A stretch of 49,791 nt of DNA from Ferruginibacter sp. (GTDB lineage: Bacteria; Bacteroidota; Bacteroidia; Chitinophagales; Chitinophagaceae), in the NCBI GenBank assembly GCA_013141435.1, contig JABFQZ010000014.1:1-49791 (forward strand), in the 5' to 3' direction. Below the pieces are notes generated by a model, which worked only from the letters and a program-made list of their open reading frames with translations, had not been told where the DNA came from and did not search any database. The position numbers and the translations under genes are program-made. Positions 10,501-19,136 of this stretch are shown here, one piece after another (positions within the stretch are counted from its first letter, which is position 1; each line of letters starts with the position of its first letter).

Positions 10501-10608
10501 ATCGGTAACTACACCACTTACGCTAGTTTGCGCATGCCCTGTTACAGTAAGCCCTGCAAAGATTAGCATCAAGCACACTTTGAGGATTTGTTTTAATCGA
10601 AGTTTCAT
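7549..10608 (-). CDS. SusC/RagA-family TonB-dependent outer-membrane transporter
   Basis: The 1019-residue import channel of the locus, powered by TonB. A signal peptide ends at about residue 27 (VTGHAQ). A carboxypeptidase-D regulatory-like domain follows (SGVVTDSKDGKPLVGVTVTL, about 31-110), then the SusC signature LDEVVVIGYGTQKRKEVTGA. The plug has PLYVVDGIP and IESIEVLKDAGAAGIYGSRG, and the C-terminal barrel ends FVFSLNLNF with the terminal Phe expected of outer-membrane barrels. It is the first gene of the operon. A perfect LacI-type palindrome lies about 90 bp upstream of its ATG, so it is probably controlled by the facing regulator. Confidence 0.95.
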   Translation of the reverse strand: MKLRLKQILKVCLMLIFAGLTVTGHAQTSVSGVVTDSKDGKPLVGVTVTLKGTKTAVTTNATGAFTINAPANGTLIFSSIGFTVIQKEVSSKTPMQVRMIATNQQLDEVVVIGYGTQKRKEVTGAIVKVSGDKISTLAAPSFEAALQGKAAGVQVVQGSGLAGSGSVVRIRGIGSISAGGDPLYVVDGIPITSDQFLRGDGGGMNQNPLSAINPNEIESIEVLKDAGAAGIYGSRGANGVILVTTKRGKIGKPKFNYTNKLGFVTYTQKPEFVNGTEYMQLKQEAWQNDGNVGQIPSSLIPSGLSFATASSTNTDWWKEVTRTGLINEHNLSMHYGNKKFKSFIAGTFGKSETYIKRNSFQRQSIRTNLDYTFSNKLKVFVNAAYNRGINDRISIWETIAAVQGWLLPIHPIYKTDGSYSTLSANPVRYFNETKYRNTDDRYLGGIILDYNPISNLNLKASASMDYLFSFEDQWESKDFTNDARGGIAKRYPIWVKNNSYNFTANYLYKLNDKNKFNFLVGAETQESEVSNTNGDIYAWGQDAPLYKNKAIYKDSLNKFLNDNTRKKQVVDNSTFASFFARINFASNDKYFLQVSARRDGSSKFGTNNKYGFFPTASAAWVLSDEKFLKNNNFINNLKLRTSYGLVGNSNIATGKYYYGYGNNRNYNNTPVLDPYNIGNPDLKWETVRNFDLGLDFGLLNNKLTGEISYYRKVTVDQLLEPGLGASSGFQKSWRNLEGGKILNEGVELTLNYILVKKQQLYVSVGGNISKNYNEVLNLGSIGADALQGGFNDTRIAEGYPVGTNFLVRYHGVDPTDGLPIWLDKNGNQTKTFSLDHRVMAGKVLPNFSGAFNTEIAYKTVEFKTLWTFVSGGNIYDGSAKYQNVGNNWNIRRDLLDRWTKPGDVAKYPRLTNSVTNYPGLGTNDNYNSTMFLYDASFMRLREISLAYKLPKGLLQKTPFSNAKISLVGMNLLTFSKYPGADPEITRDFQNSQDRNMSPNITFLTPTQAKSFVFSLNLNF

Positions 10609-10698
10609 AAATAAGGTTTGTTTTGTTTTTTAATAAGCCTTTCAAATCTTCTTAACATTAAATTATTGTTAAAAAATAAAAGTACAGCTTTTTTTTAT

Positions 10699-10710
10699 GA
10701 AAACGTTTTC
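10699..10710. promoter_or_regulatory. Putative LacI-family operator in the susC/lacI spacer
   Basis: GAAAACGTTTTC is a perfect 12-bp palindrome with the central CG typical of LacI/GalR-family operators. It lies in the 366-bp spacer (10609-10974) between the divergent susC-like and lacI-like genes, 91 bp from the susC start and about 265 bp from the regulator start, so it most likely controls the Sus-like operon. On the minus strand a TACTTTTA element follows within 20 bp and could be a degenerate -7 box, so a bound regulator would block it. The rest of the spacer is about 85 percent A+T, and I see no gene in it. Confidence 0.7.
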
Positions 10711-10974
10711 GTAAAAAAATAAATTTATTTTCTGTTATATTAATTTAATTTATATATAAGAAATTGGGGAAATAATTTTAAATTTTCTTTATTATTTAAT
10801 AAAATTATAAATTAAATCGCATTAGCATCCAAAAAAAATATAAAAAGAACTGTCAATTTTGTAAAATTTATAAAATAAAAAATATTGAAAAAATAAAATT
10901 ATTTTAATTTAGTCGCATTTTTTTTCAAAAAAATTGAAGATTAAAAATAATTGCTTAGACTTGCATACATTATT

Positions 10975-11985
10975 ATGAATTTAAAAGAACTATCAAAGGT
11001 ATTAAAACTATCTATTTCTACAGTTTCAAAAGCTTTAAATGATAGCTCAGAAATAAGTGCAGCTACTAAAAAAAAAGTTGTTGCTAAGGCTAAGGCTTTA
11101 AACTATCATGCAAACCCATTTGCTAGCAATTTGCGGAGTCAAAAAAGTAAAACAATTGCAGTAATAATACCAGCCATTGCCAATAACTTTTTCTCACTTG
11201 CTATTAATGGTGCCGAATCGTACGCTCAAGGAAAAGATTATCATGTTTTAATTTATCAAACCCACGAAGAGTTGCAAAAAGAAATTGCTATTTGCAAACA
11301 TTTGTATAATGGAAGAGTAGATGGTATAATGGTATCGCTTACTAGGCAAACAAATGATACAGCACATTTTTTAGATTTGAAAAAAAAAGGAATACCATTG
11401 GTTTTTTTTGATAGGGTAGCCGAAAAAATAGATGCTCCAAAAATTACAACAGATGATTATGAAAGTGCTTTTATTGGTATGCAACATTTACTAAAAACAG
11501 GTTGTAAAAAAATTGCATTTTTGTCTATATCCGATACTTTATCGATAAGTAATAAAAGGCATGATGGCTTTATAGATGCTTTAAAAAAACATAAAATAAA
11601 ACCAGAGAAAAACTTAATGCTTGCATGCGATAATGATGAAAATGCCAATAAGAAAAAAATAAAAAAATTACTTACACAAAAAAATAAACCCGATGCTATC
11701 TTTGCATGTGTAGAAGAGTTGGCTATTGCAAGCTACGAAATATGCGAAGAACTTAAAATAAAAATTCCGCAAGATGTGAAGATTATAAGCTATTCAAATT
11801 TACAAACAGCATCTATCTTAAACCCTGCACTAACAACAATTACACAACCTGCTTACGAAATTGGCAGAAAAGCTGCAAGCATTTTGTTTAGATTAATAAA
11901 TAAAAAAGAACCCAATTTATCTGAAGAAAATACTGTATTAAAATCTACATTAATAGTTAGAAAATCTACCGGCGAAAAAAAATAA
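10975..11985 (+). CDS. LacI-family transcriptional regulator
   Basis: A sugar-responsive repressor of 336 residues. The N-terminal helix-turn-helix (MNLKELSKVLKLSISTVSKA, then LNDSSEIS) and hinge region are canonical LacI; about 60-336 is a periplasmic-binding-protein-like effector domain (SKTIAVIIPAIANNFFS, GRVDGIMVSL, ALTTITQPAYEIGRKAA). An ATG at 10951 would add eight residues ahead of the HTH, so 10975 is the better start. It diverges from the Sus-like operon and the shared spacer holds a LacI-type palindrome, so this protein probably senses a glucan-derived sugar and represses or activates that operon. In Bacteroidota SusR-type control is also common for starch loci; here the LacI-type protein takes that position. 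Confidence 0.92.
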   Translation: MNLKELSKVLKLSISTVSKALNDSSEISAATKKKVVAKAKALNYHANPFASNLRSQKSKTIAVIIPAIANNFFSLAINGAESYAQGKDYHVLIYQTHEELQKEIAICKHLYNGRVDGIMVSLTRQTNDTAHFLDLKKKGIPLVFFDRVAEKIDAPKITTDDYESAFIGMQHLLKTGCKKIAFLSISDTLSISNKRHDGFIDALKKHKIKPEKNLMLACDNDENANKKKIKKLLTQKNKPDAIFACVEELAIASYEICEELKIKIPQDVKIISYSNLQTASILNPALTTITQPAYEIGRKAASILFRLINKKEPNLSEENTVLKSTLIVRKSTGEKK

Positions 11986-12051
11986 ATTTGTAAAATTATT
12001 TTTTGTAAAGTACTTAGAGATATAATTTGTTTACTATTATTATAAAAAGCT

Positions 12052-12087
12052 GTCAATGATTTGCATTAGCAAATATTATTGACTTTT
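12052..12087 (+). terminator. Probable terminator after the lacI-like gene
   Basis: GTCAATGATTTGC (12052-12064) pairs with GCAAATATTATTGAC (12069-12083) around an ATTA loop, with a small internal bulge, and is followed by TTTTGTTTG. It lies 67 bp past the regulator's stop codon. The imperfect stem lowers confidence. Confidence 0.5.
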
Positions 12088-12193
12088 GTTTGCTAAACCT
12101 ATATACTGTAAAAATTAAATTATACCGTTGGTACAACTTTTATTAAATATTTTGTGGCATAAATATAGGCAAGTATCTTATTAAATTCCTTCC

Positions 12194-12224
12194 TTTTACT
12201 GTTTGCCCATAATCCGTACCTTTG
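12194..12224 (+). promoter_or_regulatory. Bacteroidota-type promoter of prfC
   Basis: TACCTTTG at 12217-12224 matches the TAnnTTTG -7 box exactly; TTTT at 12194-12197 sits 19 bp upstream where the TTTG -33 box is expected. Transcription would start near 12229, leaving only about 14 nt before ATG 12243. The alternative ATG at 12222 lies inside the -7 box, which rules it out. Confidence 0.65.
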
Positions 12225-12242
12225 CACACGCAAAAACCAACA

Positions 12243-13832
12243 ATGAAGTATTCAGCAGAAATAAATAAACGAAAAACATTCGCTATCATATCTCACCCCG
12301 ATGCAGGTAAAACAACTTTAACCGAAAAATTTTTACTATTTGGCGGTGCTATACAAACTGCTGGTGCAGTAAAAAGCAATAAAATAAAAAAACATGCTAC
12401 TTCCGATTTTATGGAAATAGAGCGCCAGCGTGGAATATCGGTAGCTACTTCGGTAATGACATTTGAATACGAAGGTCATTTAATAAATTTATTGGATACA
12501 CCTGGGCATAAAGATTTTGCTGAAGATACTTTTCGTACACTTACAGCTGTAGATAGTGTGGTATTGGTAATAGACTCCGTAAACGGTGTAGAGCCACAAA
12601 CAAGAAGGCTTATGGAAGTAATTGCTATGCGCAAAACACCAGTAATTGTATTCATAAATAAAATGGATAGAGATGGTAAAAATCGTTTTGATTTATTAGA
12701 AGAAATAGAAAATGAATTGAAAATACAACTGCACCCAATGACAGTACCAATAAATAGTGGTAAAGATTTTAAAGGTGTTTATGATTTACATAAAAAAAGT
12801 TTAGTATTATTTACCGCAGGTACAAAAGCAAACGATGAAGCTGTAGTAGAAATTAATGATTTGAATGATACAATTTTGGAAACAAAAATTGGCAAAAACG
12901 ACGCCAATATTTTAAGAGAAGATGTAGAATTGATAGATGGAGTATATGGCGAATTGAATAATACAGATTACCTAAGTGGAAATATTGCTCCTGTATTTTT
13001 TGGAAGCGCTGTTAATAATTTTGGTGTAAAAGAAATGCTAGATACTTTTATACGTATTGCTCCTACCCCACGCCCACGTAGCACTACCACAAGAGATGTA
13101 TTGCCCGAGGAAGAAAAATTTAGCGGTTTTATTTTTAAAATACATGCCAATTTAGACCCAAAACATAGAGATAGAATTGCTTTTTTACGTGTATGTAGCG
13201 GTAGGTTTGCAAGGCACACATATTACAATCATGTAAGATTACAAAAAGATATTCGCTTTACTAACCCCTATAGTTTTTTGGCACGGCAAAAAGATGTTAT
13301 TGAAGAAGCTTACCCAGGCGATGTAGTAGGATTGTTTGATACAGGTAGTTTTAAAATTGGCGATACGCTTACCGAAGGAGAAAATTTTTATTTTACAGGC
13401 ATACCAAGTTTTTCGCCAGAAATTTTTAAAGAAGTTGTAAACAAAGACCCAATGAAAACCAAACAATTGGAAAAAGGATTAAACCAACTTACCGATGAAG
13501 GTGTGGCACAACTTTTTACTCAATTTGGAGGCAATAAAAAAATTATTGGTTGTGTAGGCGAACTACAATTTGAAGTAATACAATATCGTTTGTTGCAAGA
13601 ATATGGAGCATCGGTACAAATGAATTCTTTGCCATTTTACAAAGCATGTTGGCTTACTTGTAAAGATGCAAAAAAACTAGAAGACTTTACTAAATATAAA
13701 CTAGCAAATATTGCCGAAGATAAAGATGGCAATGTAGTATACCTAGCCCAAAGCGAATGGTTTTTAAATACCGAAATTTCTAATAATCCGGATATTATCT
13801 TTCATTTTACTAGCGAAATTAATAAGGTATAG
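12243..13832 (+). CDS. prfC: Peptide chain release factor 3
   Basis: A translational GTPase that recycles class-1 release factors (RF1/RF2) from the ribosome after peptide release. At 529 residues it matches the E. coli protein length. The P-loop is SHPDAGKTT (17-25); [15 protein letters not shown] is the switch-1 segment, [14 protein letters not shown] is G3 and FINKMDRD is G4. RF3-specific domains follow ([20 protein letters not shown] in the G domain, later [19 protein letters not shown]). The start at 12243 is preferred because the upstream in-frame ATG overlaps the promoter. It is a single-gene unit with no obvious partner. Confidence 0.97.
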   Translation: MKYSAEINKRKTFAIISHPDAGKTTLTEKFLLFGGAIQTAGAVKSNKIKKHATSDFMEIERQRGISVATSVMTFEYEGHLINLLDTPGHKDFAEDTFRTLTAVDSVVLVIDSVNGVEPQTRRLMEVIAMRKTPVIVFINKMDRDGKNRFDLLEEIENELKIQLHPMTVPINSGKDFKGVYDLHKKSLVLFTAGTKANDEAVVEINDLNDTILETKIGKNDANILREDVELIDGVYGELNNTDYLSGNIAPVFFGSAVNNFGVKEMLDTFIRIAPTPRPRSTTTRDVLPEEEKFSGFIFKIHANLDPKHRDRIAFLRVCSGRFARHTYYNHVRLQKDIRFTNPYSFLARQKDVIEEAYPGDVVGLFDTGSFKIGDTLTEGENFYFTGIPSFSPEIFKEVVNKDPMKTKQLEKGLNQLTDEGVAQLFTQFGGNKKIIGCVGELQFEVIQYRLLQEYGASVQMNSLPFYKACWLTCKDAKKLEDFTKYKLANIAEDKDGNVVYLAQSEWFLNTEISNNPDIIFHFTSEINKV

Positions 13833-14010
13833 TATCAAATTACTAAATCACTTCATACTGTCTCGTCCTGAAAAAGTTTACATTTTAAATATTTCACACA
13901 GCGAAACAGCAATAACTGCGTACACAGCGATTTTAGTGGACCAATTTAATTTCCAAAATTGTATTACAATTAGTTCGGATTAAGGATAAAGCTAAATTAA
14001 AAGGTAAAGA

Positions 14011-14042
14011 AAAGCCCCAAACAAAATAATGCTCGGGGCTTT
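14011..14042 (-). terminator. Terminator of the ompH pair
   Basis: AAAGCCCC (14011-14018) pairs with GGGGCTTT (14035-14042) around a 16-nt loop. On the minus strand the stem is followed by TCTTTACCTTTTAATTT, a broken U-rich tract. It lies 24 bp beyond the stop codon of the second OmpH gene. The spacer to prfC (13833-14065) holds no gene. Confidence 0.7.
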
Positions 14043-14065
14043 AAAAAAATGTAATAACTATTGTA

Positions 14066-14599
14066 TTATTTTTTTGGAGTAGCTGGAGCTGGTTTAGCAA
14101 CTGGGTCTTTAATACCCAATTTTGCTTTTGCTAATCCCAAAATATTTTCGCCCAATGGTGCTACCAATAAAGTTTCTTCTTGAAAAATGTAACTATAACC
14201 ATTCTCCTTAGCTACTGTACGTATTGTAGCAAGTGCTTTTTCTCTTATTGGTGATATTAATTCTTCTTGCTTTGCTTGCATTTGCTCTTGGCTACCTTGC
14301 TGAAAACCTTGTAGTGTTTGATATTTTGTAAACAAATCTTTTCTTTTTATTTCTTTCATTGTTGGCGATAGCTTTGCAGAGTCTTTGTTAAAAGCACTAT
14401 CGGTATTATTAAAATCTACTACAAGGTCTTGATAAGTTTGTTGCAAACTTGCTTCAAATTCTTTAATAGCTGTTTGAGCTTTTGCTGCTTCTGGCATTAC
14501 ACTCATTAACTCATTAGCATTAATATAGCCAAATTTGTTTTGAGCCGATACAGTAAACATACTTAGTGCCATAGCACCTGCAAATAATAATTTTTTCAT
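14066..14599 (-). CDS. OmpH/Skp-family periplasmic chaperone (second copy)
   Basis: A 177-residue secreted protein with a signal peptide ending VSAQ. The mature part starts NKFGYINANELMSVMPEAAKA, the usual OmpH/Skp beginning, followed by a long helical coiled-coil hairpin with QGFQQGSQEQMQAKQEEL, then a beta strand that closes the trimerisation head (YSYIFQEETLLVAPLGENI). The C-terminus is Pro/Ala/Lys-rich. Skp holds unfolded outer-membrane proteins in the periplasm on the way to BamA. It is 90 bp downstream of a paralogue and forms the end of the bamA operon. Confidence 0.9.
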   Translation of the reverse strand: MKKLLFAGAMALSMFTVSAQNKFGYINANELMSVMPEAAKAQTAIKEFEASLQQTYQDLVVDFNNTDSAFNKDSAKLSPTMKEIKRKDLFTKYQTLQGFQQGSQEQMQAKQEELISPIREKALATIRTVAKENGYSYIFQEETLLVAPLGENILGLAKAKLGIKDPVAKPAPATPKK

Positions 14600-14689
14600 C
14601 TTTTCTAAATTGTTTTCTTGTTTTTTGTTTAAATATTAATAGTGCTCATTTTTATTAAAATTATACTGTTTACACCAAGCAATATAAAA

Positions 14690-15199
14690 TTATTTTACAC
14701 CCATATTTCTAAGCACATCATCGCTTTTATCTAACTTTGGGTCGGCAAATATAACAGTTATTCCTTCACTTTTATCAAGTATAAAATCATATAATTTTTC
14801 TACCGCTAGTTTTTGTACTGCATTATATACTCTATCTTGTATTGGTTTTATAAGTTCTTGTCTTTTTTTAAATAAATCGCCTTCAAATCCAAAGCGTTTT
14901 TTTTGCAAATCTCTTAATTCTTTTTCTTTATTATACAATTCATCTTCTCTTTTCTTTTTCAATACATCGGTTAGCATTACTTGCTCTGCATCATAATCTT
15001 TATACATTTTATCCATAACAGCTTGCTTTTGGTCTAATTCTTTCTGCCATAGTTCGCTAAAATTATCTAATTTTTGTTGTGCTTCTTTATATTCTGGTAC
15101 TTTATCTAAAATATATTTAGAGTCAATAATTGCATAGCGTTGTGCTTGGCTTAAAAAAGTAGCAAAAGAAAATAAAACCGATAATAAAAAAACTTTCAT
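14690..15199 (-). CDS. OmpH/Skp-family periplasmic chaperone (first copy)
   Basis: A 169-residue paralogue of its downstream neighbour. The signal peptide ends LSQAQ; the mature start RYAIIDSKYILDKVPEYKEAQ is the family signature. A charged helical arm (about 50-125, rich in KKR and ELRDLQ) forms the coiled coil that grips clients, and the C-terminal strand is YDFILDKSEGITVIFADP. It lies 196 bp after bamA. Tandem ompH genes after bamA are standard in Bacteroidota, where the two copies are thought to share outer-membrane protein delivery. Confidence 0.92.
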   Translation of the reverse strand: MKVFLLSVLFSFATFLSQAQRYAIIDSKYILDKVPEYKEAQQKLDNFSELWQKELDQKQAVMDKMYKDYDAEQVMLTDVLKKKREDELYNKEKELRDLQKKRFGFEGDLFKKRQELIKPIQDRVYNAVQKLAVEKLYDFILDKSEGITVIFADPKLDKSDDVLRNMGVK

Positions 15200-15395
15200 A
15201 ATTATATTTTTATATTAGACTTATAAATTTATTAAAAATACTATTTTCTTTATTGCTTTAACAAAAAATTATTAAATAATTTTATTTTGACATTTGCTCA
15301 AACCTTACTTATACTTTACGCTATAATATTAATCTTTCAAGTGCAAAATTTTCAATTATTTTAATTTAAGTAATTTTTCTAAAATAACTATTAGC

Positions 15396-18119
15396 TTATT
15401 CAGGCTCTTGCCCTAGCAAAAATGTAAATTTAGCCGAGCCTTTAAACCCAGTATTTTGATTGTATCTATCAATACCAATACCATAATCGAAGCCTAGTAA
15501 GCCAAACATTGGTAAAAAGAAACGAGCACCTACACCTACTGATCTACGCAATTTAAAAGGATTAAATTCTTTTAAATTGTACCAACCGTTACCTGCTTCA
15601 AAAAAAGCCAAACCGTAAATAGTACTACTAGCCGATGTGCTAAAAGGGTAACGCAACTCAGCAGTATATTTATTAAATAATGTAAATTTCTTATCGGAAC
15701 TTACATCATCTGCCGAATTTATTTTGGTATTTGAATTATCGTAAATAGCATAACCTCTTTGAGCTATATTATCGAACCCTAATATGGCTTGTGAGTTGCT
15801 CATGCCTGAGCCACCCAATTGAAAGCGCTCAAATGGTGAAATATCTAAATTTTTATTATACCTACCTATATAGCCATATTTGGCAGCTATTTTTAGGATA
15901 AATTGTTTGTTTTTATCGGCACCTCTTGCATTGCCTATAGGTACATACCATTCGGTATTAAAACGCCATTTGTGAAACTCTGGCAATTTATATTGTGTAA
16001 GAGGATCAACATTTTTTACTAACAAAGAATATGGCAATGTAAACTGTCCACTTAGCATAACATTGGAGCCACTTGTAGGGAAAATAGGATTTGGCCCAGC
16101 AGAATTGCGAAGCAATGTTAGTTTTAAACTAACATTGGTAGATTTACCATTTGATATTTTTGGAATTACATTTGCATAATTTTTTAAATTATATTGTTGC
16201 ACATTTAATGCATAAATAAGGTTAAAGTAATCATCTGGCCATTTTAATTGTTTTCCCAATGCAATACCAAAACCACCAGTTTTTACATATTGGTTTTTAC
16301 CGCATGCTTTGCAAGGCAACCCTGTATTAGGGTCATATGCACTAGCATATTTTGAATTAAAATAACTTAGCGAAAAAGAATTTCTTTTTTTACCTCCTAG
16401 CCATGGCTCGGTAAATGAAAAGTTGTACGATCTAAATGCTCTACCATTTGATTGTGCTCTGATGCTAAGTTTTTGCCCATCGCCAGATGGTAACGGATCC
16501 CAAGTAGAACGTTTGGTAATATTTTTTATGGAGAAATTATTAAATGTAAAGCCAAGGGTACCAGTAAGCCCAATACCACCACCAAAGCCAGCGGAAAGCT
16601 CTACTTGATCGGCCGATTTTTCTTCTACTTGCCAATTAATATCTACTGTACCATCGGCATTATTTGGCACTACCTGTGGGTTTATTTTTTCGGCGTTTAA
16701 AAATCCTAATTGCGAAAGTTCTCTTTGCGAACGTATAATATCTTCTCTACTAAATTTTTCGCCAGGTATTGTTCTTAATTCTCTTAAGATTACATAATCT
16801 TTTGTTTTATCATTGCCAGATACTGTTATTTTACCATAACTAGCCTGTGGCCCTTCTCTCATTTGTATTTCAAAATCTATGGTATCGTTATATACTGCAG
16901 TTTCTATAGGATCTACATTAAAGAAAAGGTACCCATCGTTTTGGTAAAGGCTACCAATATCTCCTCCTTCGGCACTCATTTGTTTGCCTAATTTTTTATT
17001 TAGTGTTTCTACATTATATACATCACCTTTTTTTATACCTAATATTAGGGTTAAAATAGAATCGGGATATTTTGTAACTCCTTTCCAGGTTATGTTTCCA
17101 AAATAATATTTATGCCCTTCATTCATATTAATATGCACATCTAAATTACCTTTGTTGTTGAGTATTGTTGTATCGGCAATTATAGCAGCATCTCTAAATC
17201 CTTCGGCATTGTAAAAATCAAGTATTTTTTCTTTATCTTCTACAAATTTTTTCTCCGAAAATTTACCACCCGAAAACCTTACTCTAAAATATTTTTCTAA
17301 AAAATCTTTTGTTTTTATTGGGTGTAAATAGCCTGTTTCTTTTACATAATCGTTAAATGTAGGGTTATGTGCTGTATCGCCATAAGGGCTAGGCGATGTA
17401 TCGGGAAATAGTGTAAACCGTAGCGCTTCTTTTGTGCCCTTCATTTGCTTTTTTAGTTTGGCATCGGCTAGCTCATTGTTATTTGCAAAGTTGATAGAGT
17501 TTATTTTTACTTTTTTTCCTTTTTCTATATAAAAATTTAGCTCTACTCCGTTGGCAGCATTTGTAATTACAGTTTCTACCATATTTACAGCTACATTACT
17601 ATATCCTTTATTTAAGTAAAACTTTTTGATAATATCTACTGCACTTAGCTTCATGTCTTCGGTAAGTACTCTATCTTTAGCTAAATTGCATTTTTCAGTA
17701 AGATCGTCTTTGTCGCCTTTTTTTACACCAATAAAACTGTAGTTTAATAATCTTGGCCTTTCGGTAATGCTTATTTCAATACCTATATTATCATCTACTA
17801 CATTGGTAATAAATATTTCGGCAGATGATACTAAGTTTTGTTTCCAAAGTTTTACAATAGCTTTGTTAAAAGCAGCTGTGCCTGGTATTTGTACCACATC
17901 GCCAATGGCTAAGCCAGATATGGATATGATTAAATTACGATCGAAACTTCTTGTACCTTTTACGGTAATATCTTTTATTGTATATGCTTTTGGAGTTTTA
18001 GAATCGAAAATATCGTTTAAAGCAGGGTTTATAGATACTGTACTGTCTTGTGCTAGCACAGCATTGCCCATTAAAAATAATATTACAGTAAATAGACCAG
18101 TTTTGTAAAATCGTAGCAT
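15396..18119 (-). CDS. bamA: Outer-membrane protein assembly factor BamA
   Basis: The central insertase of the beta-barrel assembly machine, 907 residues. A signal peptide ends VLAQ. About 430 residues of POTRA repeats follow; visible starts include YTIKDITVKGTRSF, VKINSINFANNNEL, YYFGNITWKGVTKY and ASYGKITVSGNDKTKDYVI, the last followed by REDIIRSQRELSQLGF. The Omp85 barrel starts near 490 (QVELSAGFGGGIGLTGTLGF), with RRSVGVGARFFLPMFGLLGF before the end. It ends FTFLLGQEPE rather than in an aromatic residue, so the terminal signal is slightly atypical. It is downstream of uppS by 124 bp and upstream of the ompH pair, a conserved order. Confidence 0.95.
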   Translation of the reverse strand: MLRFYKTGLFTVILFLMGNAVLAQDSTVSINPALNDIFDSKTPKAYTIKDITVKGTRSFDRNLIISISGLAIGDVVQIPGTAAFNKAIVKLWKQNLVSSAEIFITNVVDDNIGIEISITERPRLLNYSFIGVKKGDKDDLTEKCNLAKDRVLTEDMKLSAVDIIKKFYLNKGYSNVAVNMVETVITNAANGVELNFYIEKGKKVKINSINFANNNELADAKLKKQMKGTKEALRFTLFPDTSPSPYGDTAHNPTFNDYVKETGYLHPIKTKDFLEKYFRVRFSGGKFSEKKFVEDKEKILDFYNAEGFRDAAIIADTTILNNKGNLDVHINMNEGHKYYFGNITWKGVTKYPDSILTLILGIKKGDVYNVETLNKKLGKQMSAEGGDIGSLYQNDGYLFFNVDPIETAVYNDTIDFEIQMREGPQASYGKITVSGNDKTKDYVILRELRTIPGEKFSREDIIRSQRELSQLGFLNAEKINPQVVPNNADGTVDINWQVEEKSADQVELSAGFGGGIGLTGTLGFTFNNFSIKNITKRSTWDPLPSGDGQKLSIRAQSNGRAFRSYNFSFTEPWLGGKKRNSFSLSYFNSKYASAYDPNTGLPCKACGKNQYVKTGGFGIALGKQLKWPDDYFNLIYALNVQQYNLKNYANVIPKISNGKSTNVSLKLTLLRNSAGPNPIFPTSGSNVMLSGQFTLPYSLLVKNVDPLTQYKLPEFHKWRFNTEWYVPIGNARGADKNKQFILKIAAKYGYIGRYNKNLDISPFERFQLGGSGMSNSQAILGFDNIAQRGYAIYDNSNTKINSADDVSSDKKFTLFNKYTAELRYPFSTSASSTIYGLAFFEAGNGWYNLKEFNPFKLRRSVGVGARFFLPMFGLLGFDYGIGIDRYNQNTGFKGSAKFTFLLGQEPE

Positions 18120-18243
18120 TTGTAAGTTTTTCGTTCGTTGTAAGCGGCAAATTAAGCCCTATATTGAAAAGTATTTGTTAAACGTTTTAAAATATGTATA
18201 AATTACTACATAAAAAGCTGCTTTTGGGTTTATTTTATGAGTT

Positions 18244-19005
18244 TTATGTTGTTTTATTTATTTCAATTTTTACTTGTTCGCCAGTTTTACCAAATCTTCT
18301 TTCTCTTTTTTGAAAATCTATAATTGCTTTGTATAAATCTTCTTTTCTAAAATCTGGCCATCGGGTATCGGTAAAATATAGTTCGGTGTATGCCAATTGG
18401 TATAATAAAAAATTACTCAACCTATACTCTCCACTTGTGCGTATGAGCAGCTCTGGGTCAGGTATTTGGTTGGTATGCAAATATTTATTTAGTGTTTCGG
18501 CATTTACATCACTTGGCTGCAATTTATTTTCTTTTACATCTATAGCTATTTGTTTTATAGCATCTTCCATTTCTTTTCGGCTACTATAGCTAAGTGCCAT
18601 TATTAATTGCAAACCTGTATTGCTGCAGGTATCTGCTAAAGCTTCGTTTAATTGTTTTTTTGCATTGGCTGGCAATAAATTTATATCGCCTATAACCCTA
18701 AGCCGAATATTATTTTTATTAAGAGTAGGCACTTCTTTTTTTATTGTAGTCACCAAAAGTTCCATTAAACCGTTTACTTCTTCTGTTGGTCTGTTCCAAT
18801 TTTCGGTACTAAATGTATAAAGTGTAAGGTAATTTATACCAATTTCAGCAGCTGCTTCTACTACTTTGCTTACGCTTTCTACACCACTCAAATGCCCAAA
18901 AAGCCTATCTTTTCCTTGCTCTTGAGCCCAACGGCCATTACCATCCATTATTATGGCAATGTGCGATGGTAAACTGGTAATATCTATTTGTTGTAAAAGT
19001 GACAT
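18244..19005 (-). CDS. uppS: Isoprenyl (undecaprenyl) diphosphate synthase
   Basis: A cytosolic cis-prenyltransferase that adds isopentenyl diphosphate units to farnesyl diphosphate to make the C55 lipid carrier for cell-wall precursors. It has 253 residues, the usual length. IAIIMDGNGRWAQ carries the catalytic Asp and the Trp/Asn/Gly set; LTLYTFSTENWNRP, the ALSYSSR segment and DPELLIRTSGEYRLSNFLLYQ with the downstream TELYFTDTRWPDF are all present. It leads the bamA-ompH block; a strong terminator upstream (19085-19116) separates it from the DUF6089 gene. Confidence 0.97.
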   Translation of the reverse strand: MSLLQQIDITSLPSHIAIIMDGNGRWAQEQGKDRLFGHLSGVESVSKVVEAAAEIGINYLTLYTFSTENWNRPTEEVNGLMELLVTTIKKEVPTLNKNNIRLRVIGDINLLPANAKKQLNEALADTCSNTGLQLIMALSYSSRKEMEDAIKQIAIDVKENKLQPSDVNAETLNKYLHTNQIPDPELLIRTSGEYRLSNFLLYQLAYTELYFTDTRWPDFRKEDLYKAIIDFQKRERRFGKTGEQVKIEINKTT

Positions 19006-19084
19006 AATAATTATAACAAAAAAGCTTTGTAAGAGCTATTTAGGGTCGCAAAAGTAACTAAAATTGCGTACATAATGGATAAAA

Positions 19085-19116
19085 AAAAGTGATAGTATAA
19101 TCATACTACCACTTTT
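19085..19116 (-). terminator. Terminator of the DUF6089 gene
   Basis: Two 14-bp arms (19085-19098 and 19103-19116) surround a 4-nt loop. The single imperfect pair is A-C on the plus strand and U-G on the minus strand, so the minus-strand RNA folds. A UUUU run follows. It lies 20 bp past the DUF6089 stop and about 80 bp before uppS, so the two are separate transcripts despite their conserved adjacency. Confidence 0.85.
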
Positions 19117-19136
19117 GTGAAAATTTTATACCAAAA

